Under the pieces are notes generated by a model, which was not told the DNA's origin, ran no database searches, and was given only the letters and a program-made list of their open reading frames with translations. DNA of 64,000 nucleotides, taken from positions 2,356,001 to 2,420,000 of the forward strand of contig NZ_JAIWJX010000002.1 in assembly GCF_023149135.1 (NCBI RefSeq). The letters run 5' to 3'. How positions within the stretch are numbered: position 1 is the first letter of the stretch; each line of letters starts with the position of its first letter. A program made the translations under genes and the position numbers. Shown piece after piece: positions 26,162-34,170 of this stretch. The stretch comes from Fictibacillus marinisediminis. Lineage in GTDB: Bacteria > Bacillota > Bacilli > Bacillales > Fictibacillaceae.

Positions 26162-27421
26162 TTAGGAGTTTTCACATTTTTTTCTTAATCTCTGAATTCT
26201 GTTGTCCAAAGCTGTTTTTTCTTTCTCTTCCGTCCGTTTTAACAACCTCTTTTTGCTCTTCCAGATCCCGTACGCAGCTTCTGCATAATAGAGCGCTTTT
26301 TCATAGTCTTTTCCCTGATGTTCATGCCATTTCGCCAATTCGACATACGGTTCTTCATCATTTCCCAGCGAACCATTGGTGCAAAGTTCCTGCCAGAGCG
26401 GAACTGCCAGATGATCTTGCTTTGTTTTTTTATAAAGAGCCGCTGCTGCCTTTTTGGCCATTTTACTTTGGCTTCCTTCCCCGTTCATCATCTCCGTATA
26501 TTTTTGCAGAGCAATGCCAAACTGGCCGGCAGATTCGTACCACCTTGCCGATTCATACTGTTCAATGCTCGTCACTGCAGAGCCGCCCTGCAGGAGTTTG
26601 GAGATATGGATATAGAGGGAAATCAGCGATAAAACATCCCATTCATTATGGGTCATGACCCCTTTTACGAGTTCGGGATCGTTTTCTTTTAAATATTGAA
26701 AATAGAGCATGGGCGCCAGATAACCTGGAGTGTCATGCTCCCGCTTCACACCGAGGATCTCCTTTTCAACGACTGAGAGCCTTACGGATTCAAGGCTCTG
26801 TTTCCAAAGCCTTCTGGATCCATGGAGAAGATCAAAATGTCCGAACGCCGGCAGAGAAGGTACAAAATCCCGAATCAGTGTATGTCTCGTTTTAACTTGA
26901 GGCCAGTCAAAGGATTTCCCATTGTACGTAACCAAGTTTTTCAGTTCCTTGATTTGAGTTAAAAAAAGATGGTACATCGCAATTTCCGATCCAGGGCCGG
27001 GAAGGAAAAACTGTTTCACTTTTACCTGATCTTCTTCCACTTGGCTGTAGCCGAGGAGAAAGATGGTATTTCCTGCTCCACCGCTTAATCCAGTCGTTTC
27101 CGTATCAAAGAAAACAAGATCTGATGGATATAGGTCATGAGAAGATAGCGGATGAACGGCACCAGCCTTCCTCCAGTCTTCCATCACTTCTTCCAGTTCT
27201 TCGAATGAATAATTTCCCCAGCGCTGATCCAATGGGTAGCTGACTTCCCTGACGAGGCAATACTCTTCTTCATAAAAATAAGGCGTCGTTTGAAAACTGT
27301 TCCAAGCTTCATGATGCTGAATGACTAGCTGAGAAGGCGGCGTCTGGATGCCCGTCCGGGCTTCCTTCTTCTCAGAGACGAGGTGCTTCTTAAAACGATT
27401 CAGTTTTGACTGCATCGACAT
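26162..27421 (-). CDS. mrfB: Mitomycin repair exonuclease MrfB (YprB)
   Basis: A 419-residue protein with a DEDD-type 3'-5' exonuclease domain: Asp106 and Glu108 in FFDTETTGLSGGAGN, YNGKSFDWPQVKTRH, and THNEWDVLSLISLY near residue 265-280. The C-terminal 130 residues are TPR-like helices. In B. subtilis YprB/MrfB acts with the helicase YprA/MrfA to remove mitomycin C adducts. The ATG at 27421 follows AGGAGA and overlaps the end of mrfA by 32 bp, so the pair is translationally coupled. Confidence 0.93.
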   Translation of the reverse strand: MSMQSKLNRFKKHLVSEKKEARTGIQTPPSQLVIQHHEAWNSFQTTPYFYEEEYCLVREVSYPLDQRWGNYSFEELEEVMEDWRKAGAVHPLSSHDLYPSDLVFFDTETTGLSGGAGNTIFLLGYSQVEEDQVKVKQFFLPGPGSEIAMYHLFLTQIKELKNLVTYNGKSFDWPQVKTRHTLIRDFVPSLPAFGHFDLLHGSRRLWKQSLESVRLSVVEKEILGVKREHDTPGYLAPMLYFQYLKENDPELVKGVMTHNEWDVLSLISLYIHISKLLQGGSAVTSIEQYESARWYESAGQFGIALQKYTEMMNGEGSQSKMAKKAAAALYKKTKQDHLAVPLWQELCTNGSLGNDEEPYVELAKWHEHQGKDYEKALYYAEAAYGIWKSKKRLLKRTEEKEKTALDNRIQRLRKKCENS

Positions 27422-29696
27422 TTTCATCTCTCCTGACTGCATCCAGCAGCTTCAGTGCCAGAACTTTCGCATTTTCCCCTTCAAGCATTGTTCCCGTACA
27501 AGAAGGGCATCCTGCTTCACAAGGGCATGTTTGGATAACCTGGTGAGCTTCGTGTATCACCGTATCCCATATCTTATATACATTCTCACTCAACCCGATT
27601 CCGCCTGGATACCGGTCATAAAGGAAAATAGTCGGCTTTCCGGAATGAACCGCTTTGATCTGCGGAACAACATGCAGATCGCTCGGATCGCACATAACAA
27701 AAAGCGGAGCTACATGCCGGAACACATTTGCAATTCCGATCAGCCCCTGTTCGATGGAGCTTTCACGTATACTTTGAAGCTGATCCCGGTCAAATTCAAG
27801 CCAGGTAGCTGATGTGTGAAGCTCTTCTTCCGGAAGATGGATGGGGCCTGATCCGATATTCTCATGGGTTTCAAATTTTATTTTCTTAAAAATGGTAGCC
27901 ATCGCATTGACGGTTACTTCCCCAAATGCCCTCTCCTGATCTTTCAGCTTCGTATTCTTGTCGATTTCGAGTACTTTTAAGGAAACGGCAAGATTGGCAT
28001 CTGTAAAATAATCAACATCTACTTCCCGGACGAATGCTTTCTTTTCTTCATAATCCAGTTTTTCAACCTGATATTGAACACCCTGATGAAGATAAATGGC
28101 TTCTTCATGCAAAAGAGTCATTGAGCTGAAACGGTCCATCTCGCCGATGATTCTTACGTTTGCTACATCACTTTGATCCACGATCACCACATTTTCCTGA
28201 GAGGCGGACCGTAACGAAATGTTGTGGGCCGGAAAGGAATCGTTCATCCAGAAGTATCGTTTTCCCTGATGATGAAGGACTTGTTCTTCCGTTAAAAACT
28301 CAAGTATCTCTTCAATCTCTACTCCCCAAAATGCATCCCCTTCTTTAAAGGGAAGCTCATATGCCGCACATTTGACATGATCCACAAGTATGATCAGATT
28401 TTCCGGGTTGATACGGGCAGATTCAGGCGACCGGTCAAAAAAGTATTCCGGCTGCTGGATGATATACTGATCCATCGGACTGGAGCTAGCGACCAAGATC
28501 ACGACAGATTCATCCTGACGGCGGCCCGCTCTTCCCGCCTGCTGCCACGCACTGGCGATCGACCCGGGATACCCTGTTAAAATACAAGCGTGGAGCTGTC
28601 CGATATCGACACCAAGCTCAAGGGCGTTTGTACTGACGACACCCATGATCTCCCCGTTTCGCAAGCCCTTCTCGATGGCCCTCCGCTGGGTCGGAAGATA
28701 GCCCCCTCGATACCCTTGAATGGACTTCATGCCGAATTCCTTTTTGGCCAGCTCCTGAAGATACGTCAGCAGAATTTCCACTCTCACGCGGCTTCTGGCA
28801 AAAACGATCGTTTGGATCTTGTTTTTAAGAAACTGGCCTGCAAGATCTCTCGCCTCCAGTGTGGCTGATTTCCGAACATTCAGCGGCTTGTTCACAATCG
28901 GCGGGTTATAGAAGATGAAGTGTTTCTTACCGCTCGGCGCGCCGTTGTTGTTGATGAGTTCCATTCCTGTTCCCGTGAGATTTTCCGCCAGTTCTTTCGG
29001 ATTGGCAATCGTAGCTGAAGTACAGATGAAGATCGGATCGCTTCCATAGAATGAGCAAATTCTCTTCAAACGGCGGATGACATTTGCGACATGGCTGCCA
29101 AACACCCCTCTGTATGTATGGAGCTCGTCGATGACGATATACTTCAGGTTCTCAAACAGTGAGACCCACTTCGTATGATGAGGCAGAATCGCTGAATGCA
29201 GCATGTCCGGATTTGTCATAACGACATTTCCGGCTTTTCTTACCACCTGCCGGATGTTGGCCGGTGTATCGCCATCATACGTATAGCTCTTGATATCAAG
29301 ACCGATCGCATCAATAAACTCGTTGATCTCAGCCTTTTGGTCCTGGGCGAGCGCTTTGGTCGGAAATAAGTACAAGGCTCTGCTGTCCGGGTTCTCCGCG
29401 ATTTCCTGCAGGACCGGCAAGTTATAGCACAGGGTTTTCCCTGAAGCCGTCGGTGTGACCGCGACAAAACTCTTTTGGTTCAGTGCGGTTTGAAAGGCGG
29501 TCAGCTGGTGGGAATATAGTGAAGTTACTCCCCTGTCTTGTAATGCTTGTTTTATATGTGGATGAAGTGTTTCAGGTATTTGCCCTGTCACCGCTTCTTT
29601 TTCTTCTATTATTTTCCAGTGAACAATCTGTTCATTAATGGAAGGCTCCGTTCTTAATAATGCAAGCAGTTCCTGCATCGTTTTTTTCGTTTCCAT
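27390..29696 (-). CDS. mrfA: DEAD/DEAH-box helicase MrfA (YprA)
   Basis: A 768-residue superfamily 2 helicase. Walker A is TASGKT (residues 83-88), the DExH box is VIDELHTYRG, motif VI is QQAGRAGRR, and the C-terminal DUF1998 domain has four Zn-type cysteines in CPCEAGCPSC near residue 735. MrfA partners MrfB in UvrA-independent repair of mitomycin lesions. The ATG at 29696 follows GAGGTGACG. Family and partner overlap make this firm. Confidence 0.93.
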   Translation of the reverse strand: METKKTMQELLALLRTEPSINEQIVHWKIIEEKEAVTGQIPETLHPHIKQALQDRGVTSLYSHQLTAFQTALNQKSFVAVTPTASGKTLCYNLPVLQEIAENPDSRALYLFPTKALAQDQKAEINEFIDAIGLDIKSYTYDGDTPANIRQVVRKAGNVVMTNPDMLHSAILPHHTKWVSLFENLKYIVIDELHTYRGVFGSHVANVIRRLKRICSFYGSDPIFICTSATIANPKELAENLTGTGMELINNNGAPSGKKHFIFYNPPIVNKPLNVRKSATLEARDLAGQFLKNKIQTIVFARSRVRVEILLTYLQELAKKEFGMKSIQGYRGGYLPTQRRAIEKGLRNGEIMGVVSTNALELGVDIGQLHACILTGYPGSIASAWQQAGRAGRRQDESVVILVASSSPMDQYIIQQPEYFFDRSPESARINPENLIILVDHVKCAAYELPFKEGDAFWGVEIEEILEFLTEEQVLHHQGKRYFWMNDSFPAHNISLRSASQENVVIVDQSDVANVRIIGEMDRFSSMTLLHEEAIYLHQGVQYQVEKLDYEEKKAFVREVDVDYFTDANLAVSLKVLEIDKNTKLKDQERAFGEVTVNAMATIFKKIKFETHENIGSGPIHLPEEELHTSATWLEFDRDQLQSIRESSIEQGLIGIANVFRHVAPLFVMCDPSDLHVVPQIKAVHSGKPTIFLYDRYPGGIGLSENVYKIWDTVIHEAHQVIQTCPCEAGCPSCTGTMLEGENAKVLALKLLDAVRRDENVDAVKTESF

Positions 29697-29977
29697 ATCG
29701 TCACCTCATCCTCTATTTTATCGAATAAACGTTCGTAAGAAAACTAATATCTCATTTAGCGGGGATTGGTGTATGTAAATTGTTGCGACGGAACAGGGAA
29801 AATAGACAAATCAACTTAAAATCCCTTTCAAAATCAGATGAAAGAGGCTGTAAGAGTATAAATACCTCTAATTACCTGCTTAAAACGGCTTAAGAAGAAA
29901 GAAAGTATAAAAATTAGGGGGGAATGGACTTTGATTTTAATTTTCAAGAGCTACACTTTTATTATTGAACGGAACGC

Positions 29978-29990
29978 GGTGCCAGGCACC
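29978..29990. repeat. REP-like palindrome GGTGCC-A-GGCACC
   Basis: A perfect 6-bp inverted repeat with a 1-bp centre, inside the GCGGTGCCAGGCACCACACA context that I recall as a dispersed short palindrome in many Bacillaceae genomes. Only one copy is seen here. Confidence 0.5.
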
Positions 29991-30002
29991 ACACAATAAA
30001 AA

Positions 30003-30028
30003 AACAGCAAACCCATGGGCTTGCTGTT
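30003..30028 (-). terminator. Terminator left behind after a gene remnant
   Basis: AACAGCAA/TTGCTGTT with an inner CCCATGGG and TTTTTTTATTG on the minus strand, 8 bp after the stop of the remnant at 30036. Confidence 0.8.
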
Positions 30029-30035
30029 CCTATTA

Positions 30036-30165
30036 TTAAAGATTTTGTAAAACTTGTTCTAGATCGGTGGTCGGCTGACGACAGCTGAATTTTCGCAGAC
30101 GAAAACCGTCGGCTTGCCGTTTTTCAATTGAAGCTCTTTTGCATATGGTGCCATTGAAGTAAACT
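30036..30165 (-). pseudogene. C-terminal remnant of a YyaL-like (DUF255/thioredoxin-domain) protein
   Basis: About 43 codons on the minus strand read EFTSMAPYAKELQLKNGKPT then VFVCENSA, shift frame by one base, and finish RQPTTDLEQVLQNL-stop. This matches the usual C-terminus of the long DUF255/YyaL (SSP411) proteins, which end near a VCxNxxCxxPxxDxExL motif. Everything upstream of a 14-bp inverted repeat is missing. The original terminator is still in place. The family call rests on a short stretch. Confidence 0.6.
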
Positions 30166-30200
30166 CATAAGTGGTCCTTGTCTTAAAAGGACCACTTATG
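30166..30200. repeat. Perfect 14-bp inverted repeat
   Basis: CATAAGTGGTCCTT (30166-30179) and AAGGACCACTTATG (30187-30200) with a 7-bp loop, no U tract on the gene-bearing strand. It separates the gene remnant from the carbonic anhydrase stop codon and may be a junction scar or a weak terminator. Confidence 0.7.
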
Positions 30201-30212
30201 CACTGCTTTTAA

Positions 30213-30881
30213 TTATTCTGCTCCCTCTTTCCTGCGGCCGTCATAAGCGACACCGCAAGAACAGCGATTTTCCCCAAATAATAAATTATAAGAAGCCGGG
30301 AATTCCTGATTGACTCGCTGTACCTCTCTTGCAAATTCTTTGCTGTCAGCAGGTACTTTTGAAAGGGCATCAGCTTTTTCTTGGGTATCAATATTAGCGC
30401 CCGGCGGGACGAATCTGTTCTTTGGAATATGAACACCATTGGTGACGACTGCATTATTGGAAATGAACACTCCACTTTGTACAATCGCGTTATATACAAT
30501 GGATTTAAATCCAACAAATACCTTATTTCCAATATAACAGGGGCCATGAACGAGAGCTCCATGAGCAATGGTGACTTCCTTGCTTATGAAGATGGAATAC
30601 CCCTTTCCACCTACAGATATGAGTTTATTTAATAACCCATGTAAAATGACTCCATCCTGAAGATTTGTATTAGAGCCTATATAAAATGGGGTCCCTTCAT
30701 CCGCACGTATACTAACATTAGGTGCTACATAAACATTTTTTCTTATGACTACATCACCAATTACACTGGAGAAAGGACTAATGAATGATCTTTTGTCAAT
30801 TTTGGGGGAGATTTGAACGGGATTAAATGAAGTAATTGGATTGGGACTGATAAATGGTCTAAAACAATCGTCACGTTTCAA
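30213..30881 (-). CDS. Gamma-class carbonic anhydrase family protein
   Basis: A 222-residue left-handed beta-helix protein of the Cam/CcmM type, predicted to interconvert CO2 and bicarbonate as a trimer with three His-bound metals: His81 (VILHG), His107 and His112 (TIAHGALVHGP). Long stretches such as RADEGTPFYIGSNTNLQDGV and NRFVPPGANIDTQEKADAL are characteristic. The C-terminus has RCSCG, unusual for Cam. I chose the TTG at 30881, preceded by AGAGGTGAT; the frame continues 40 codons upstream without conservation. It is divergent from the antiterminator gene. Confidence 0.88.
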   Translation of the reverse strand: MKRDDCFRPFISPNPITSFNPVQISPKIDKRSFISPFSSVIGDVVIRKNVYVAPNVSIRADEGTPFYIGSNTNLQDGVILHGLLNKLISVGGKGYSIFISKEVTIAHGALVHGPCYIGNKVFVGFKSIVYNAIVQSGVFISNNAVVTNGVHIPKNRFVPPGANIDTQEKADALSKVPADSKEFAREVQRVNQEFPASYNLLFGENRCSCGVAYDGRRKEGAE

Positions 30882-31101
30882 ACTGATCACCTCTTTGATC
30901 ACTTTATCCATCAGGTTATGCAGGTTGGTGAACATACGCAACAGGATCGTTATATTAAAATTGAATACGATCATCGTAACTGAGTGAAAAAAATAGTTCA
31001 CTCTGCCTTTGTCGGAAGGAGAAATGATTTCTGATATAGAATACCTGATAAAACCCTATATTTTAACAAAATTTCAAACCTTGGCTAAGGAGTTGCACCG
31101 T

Positions 31102-31665
31102 ATGAATATCGTAGATCTCGTTCAGTCACAAGTCATTGCTGCTATTAAAAATGAAGAAGAAATCGAAAAAGCGATAACAAGCAATGCAAATATTGTATTT
31201 CTCTTGACAGGAAACTTGTTGAATATAACAGAATATCTTGATCGATTAAAAGAAGCTCAAAAGAGTATCTTTATTCATATCGATTTTATAGAAGGCCTTT
31301 CTAATACGAAGAGCGCCATAAAATATATTGCTCAAAAATGGAAACCCTTAGGCATCATTACAACAAAAAGCACCTTGATTAAATTTGCCAAAGAAGAAGG
31401 GTTAATGGTCATTCAACGAATGTTTCTTATTGACCATAGTGCCATTACAAAGGGAATCAGCATATGCGAGACGTATCATCCGGATGCCATTGAGGTGCTG
31501 CCAGGACTTATGCCAAACGTGATCGATCATCTGACAAGACAGGTTAACCTGCCCATCATTGCGGGAGGCTTAATCAGTTCAAAAGAAGATATCATCAAAG
31601 GACTGGAAGCGGGTGCTCTGGCCATGTCTACCGGTGATTCCTCCCTATGGAATTTTGATATCTAA
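31102..31665 (+). CDS. Glycerol-3-phosphate responsive antiterminator, GlpP family
   Basis: A 187-residue protein, full length for GlpP. Motifs: ANIVFLLTGNLLNITEYLDR, IFIHIDFIEGLS, GIITTKSTLIKFAKEEGL, DAIEVLPGLMPNVI and LPIIAGGLISSKEDI. GlpP binds G3P and nascent leader RNA to prevent termination upstream of glp genes in B. subtilis. The ATG at 31102 follows AAGGAG; the frame extends 31 codons upstream without support. No glpF/glpK/glpD is nearby, so this is likely a specialised paralogue serving the neighbouring transporter/phosphatase cluster; two leader terminators there support this idea. Confidence 0.88.
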   Translation: MNIVDLVQSQVIAAIKNEEEIEKAITSNANIVFLLTGNLLNITEYLDRLKEAQKSIFIHIDFIEGLSNTKSAIKYIAQKWKPLGIITTKSTLIKFAKEEGLMVIQRMFLIDHSAITKGISICETYHPDAIEVLPGLMPNVIDHLTRQVNLPIIAGGLISSKEDIIKGLEAGALAMSTGDSSLWNFDI

Positions 31666-31670
31666 AAAGC

Positions 31671-31712
31671 ACACAAAAGGGGAACTAGAGAGAATTGTTC
31701 CCTTTTTATGTG
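31671..31712. terminator. Bidirectional terminator between glpP and mgtC-like genes
   Basis: AAAGGGGAAC/GTTCCCTTTTT with flanking GCACA/TGTGC pairs, between convergent genes. Confidence 0.88.
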
Positions 31713-31717
31713 CCTGA

Positions 31718-32422
31718 TTAACCGCTGATATCTGTCCGATGAACTTTGTTAATCTCTGTTATGCCTCTGTAGATGTCATAAATGGTATTTTTGTTTAATA
31801 CCGCTACTTTTAACTCCAGAAGAAGTGAATGATCTTCCAGATCCTGAATATGCACATGATCGATTCTAAGTCCTTGTTTTTGTACTTCAGCAATCACCTC
31901 ACCCATTTCATCCCTGTATTTCAAATTAAGTTTAAGGGAGATTTCTTTTGCTTGAATCTTTCGCCAAAAACCGAGTTTATTAATAAAAAGAGGAAGAATC
32001 TCAACACTGATCATAAGCAGGATGACACCTGCAACAGCTTCGATAAAAAAACCCGCACCGGTTGCGATACCAATCCCTGCTGCTCCCCATATCATGGCAG
32101 CCGTCGTTAAACCCGTGATGGTATCATCCTCTTTTCTTAAAATCACTCCCGCTCCTAAAAACCCAATTCCCGAAACAATCTGCGCGGCTAATCGAAGCGG
32201 ATCCATTTGTATTTTTACGAAAGCAGATGACGGAAAGGAATAGGAAGATTGTATGGAAACAATGGTTAACAGGCAGCTAATAATGGATATAACCAAGCTC
32301 GTTTTTAACCCCAATGGTTTCCTCTTTAATTGTCTTTCTAAACCGATAGCCAGCCCCAATATGGCAGATATGAATAGTTTCACCAGCATCTCTGCATCAA
32401 AGTTTGCTGCCAATTCCTTCAA
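31718..32422 (-). CDS. MgtC/SapB family membrane protein
   Basis: A 234-residue protein with five predicted membrane helices in residues 10-150, the MgtC signature GLAIGLERQLKRKPLGLKTS and IVSGIGFLGAGVILRKED, and a C-terminal ACT-like cytosolic domain. MgtC proteins affect Mg2+ and phosphate homeostasis and F-ATPase activity. It is the last gene of the minus-strand cluster, 19 bp after the HAD gene, so it is co-transcribed. The link to glycerol-phosphate metabolism is positional only. Confidence 0.88.
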   Translation of the reverse strand: MKELAANFDAEMLVKLFISAILGLAIGLERQLKRKPLGLKTSLVISIISCLLTIVSIQSSYSFPSSAFVKIQMDPLRLAAQIVSGIGFLGAGVILRKEDDTITGLTTAAMIWGAAGIGIATGAGFFIEAVAGVILLMISVEILPLFINKLGFWRKIQAKEISLKLNLKYRDEMGEVIAEVQKQGLRIDHVHIQDLEDHSLLLELKVAVLNKNTIYDIYRGITEINKVHRTDISG

Positions 32423-32441
32423 TCCTATCGACCTCCTTATC

Positions 32442-33254
32442 CTAATGACTCGTTATTGGCAAAGAGCGGTGCAATGGCAACTGGTGGATATCTTTAATGC
32501 TTTGAAGGATATAGGAAGGTTTTTGCACAGAATCCTTTACCATTTCTTTTGTTGTAATTCCAGACAGCACGAGCACGGTTTGGATCCCATTATCATTTCC
32601 CATTCGTATATCCGTCTCTAAACGGTCTCCGATGATATAGCATTCTTCAGGCTTTAAATGTAAAACATCCTTTATGACAATATCCGCCGCGAATTTCGAA
32701 GGTTTCCCCATGATATAATCAATGGCCTTGCCAATCGTTCCTTCCATTGCCCCAATAATGGACCCACAATCAGGAATCTCACCATCCACAACCGGACACG
32801 TGCGATCCGGGTTGGTTGCCAGAATCACCGCCCCGTTTTTCGCCCATGCTTGATAGGCATCGTTCAGTTTACGATAATTAAATTGGCGATCCCAGCCTAA
32901 AACGACATAGGTAGCTTGGTCAGGATCCTCTGTAATTCTTATTCCTTCATGGATCAACTCTTCGAATAAAGCCTCCTCCCCGATAACATAAACAGCATCG
33001 CTGCGATTCATATGTTGTTTTAAAAACTTGGCTGTAATGTAATTGGAGTTGATAACTTCATCTATTGACGCCTCGATTCCCAGTCCCTTCAGCTTTTTTA
33101 CATAGTCATGACGCGTCGAGATGGATTTATTCGTGAAAAAGACGACCTTGTGCCCGCCATTCCGCAAATATTCTATCGCTTCCTTCCCCCCCTCAATCAT
33201 CTGGTTTTCTACATAAACGGTTCCATCCAAATCAAATATAAAACCTTTTGCCAT
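32442..33254 (-). CDS. HAD-IIA family sugar-phosphate-type hydrolase (AraL/NagD-like)
   Basis: A 270-residue phosphatase. Motif I FDLDGTVY has nucleophile Asp8 and Asp10; motif II is FFTNKS; a C2 cap domain spans about residues 75-180 (TYVVLGWDRQFNYRKLNDAY, ATNPD); motif III/IV is CYIIGDRLETDIRMG. The family includes AraL, NagD and glycerol-phosphate phosphatases. The ATG at 33254 has GGAGGTATTCAT before the overlapping ATGGC. A terminator-like hairpin lies about 40 nt upstream, between it and the epimerase gene. A glycerol-phosphate or related polyol-phosphate substrate is inferred from GlpP nearby. Confidence 0.85.
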   Translation of the reverse strand: MAKGFIFDLDGTVYVENQMIEGGKEAIEYLRNGGHKVVFFTNKSISTRHDYVKKLKGLGIEASIDEVINSNYITAKFLKQHMNRSDAVYVIGEEALFEELIHEGIRITEDPDQATYVVLGWDRQFNYRKLNDAYQAWAKNGAVILATNPDRTCPVVDGEIPDCGSIIGAMEGTIGKAIDYIMGKPSKFAADIVIKDVLHLKPEECYIIGDRLETDIRMGNDNGIQTVLVLSGITTKEMVKDSVQKPSYILQSIKDIHQLPLHRSLPITSH

Positions 33255-33290
33255 ATGAATACCTCCATTTAAACTGCACTAAAATGAATA

Positions 33291-33361
33291 AAACCCCCAG
33301 CTATAGAAGCCTTATAAGCAAAGGCTAAAATAGCTAGGGGTTTCTCTTATTCTCTTCCCGC
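33291..33361 (-). promoter_or_regulatory. Leader terminator/antiterminator candidate B, before the HAD gene
   Basis: On the minus strand AAACCCCTAGCTAT (33343-33330) pairs with ATAGCTGGGGGTTT (33304-33291) over 14 bp with an inner AGCC/GGCT stem, followed by TATTCATTTT. Directly before the stem is CGGGAAGAGAATAAGAGAA. The same AAGAGAA word occurs at the foot of hairpin A at 35571. It either ends transcription from the epimerase gene or, given GlpP nearby, controls read-through into the HAD and MgtC genes. Confidence 0.6.
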
Positions 33362-33393
33362 TGTTATTCAGTTGTAAGTTTCAGAGATGCCTG

Positions 33394-34170
33394 TTATCGT
33401 ACGATAGAATTAACGTTCGATACATGATTGATAATATCCTGGATCGAGTATTGATACGGATTAATTTCATAGATAACCGGTCCATCAAAGGATTGCTTCT
33501 CTAAAAAGCCCTCCAGCTCCTCCGTGAAATGATTTCCCTCCCCAGGAAGCAGATGAAGATCCGATTTCCCATCATTCTCTGATAAATGGATGCCGCCTAA
33601 TGATCCAGCCAGCTGATCAATCGTTGTTTCCAAAGCATCCCCCATCAAATCCAAATGGCCGATATCCAAGCACGCCTTTACATTTGCAGCAGTGATTAAA
33701 TCGATCCATTCTTCTACATTAGAAGCAATCTGATGGCAATAGTTTAATTTATCCGGAATGAGGTTTTCCAACAGCAATTCTACCCCATGCTGCATAGCGA
33801 CTTCATTTAGCTTTAAAATTCGCTCTTTTACCCTTATTAAGGACTCATTTCGTTCTTCAGAAAACCAGGCATATCCTCCATGGAAGGTCGCATGCTTCCC
33901 TCCATATTCAGCAAGCTTTGCCAGCCATTGTGATAAAACATTAAATGTTCTTTCGTATACAATCGAATCAGGAGTAGCCAGATTGAGATCGTGGAAAGGC
34001 AAATGCAATCCAACCTTAAAACCTAAATCACTGGCAAACTTTAAATAGTGATGAGCATTGTTCTGTTCTGCCAGTATTTCAATGCCTTCGAACCCTGCTT
34101 TTTTAATCCTGATAAAGTCATTTACATCTGCTGTTAGTCCCAGGGACCAGCTATTAAGCCATTTTTCCAT
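33394..34170 (-). CDS. Sugar phosphate isomerase/epimerase (AP endonuclease 2 TIM barrel)
   Basis: A 258-residue xylose-isomerase-like TIM barrel. Metal and substrate motifs: GFEGIEIL, GLHLPFHDLNL, HATFHGGYAWF, LLLENLIPDK (Glu ligand), ACLDIGHLDLMGD, GGIHLSENDG and PVIYEINPY (Glu ligand). The ATG at 34170 follows ACGGAGAA and overlaps the transporter gene end by 17 bp, so the two are coupled. It probably interconverts a ketose or polyol-derived intermediate imported by the transporter; the actual substrate is unknown. Confidence 0.82.
   Translation of the reverse strand: MEKWLNSWSLGLTADVNDFIRIKKAGFEGIEILAEQNNAHHYLKFASDLGFKVGLHLPFHDLNLATPDSIVYERTFNVLSQWLAKLAEYGGKHATFHGGYAWFSEERNESLIRVKERILKLNEVAMQHGVELLLENLIPDKLNYCHQIASNVEEWIDLITAANVKACLDIGHLDLMGDALETTIDQLAGSLGGIHLSENDGKSDLHLLPGEGNHFTEELEGFLEKQSFDGPVIYEINPYQYSIQDIINHVSNVNSIVR

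Noticed and set aside
29924-29968. 14-codon frame after AGGGGGGA (MDFDFNFQELHFYY)
   Set aside because: A good ribosome site, but the product is very short, and it lies in a scar region with no terminator or neighbour to support it.
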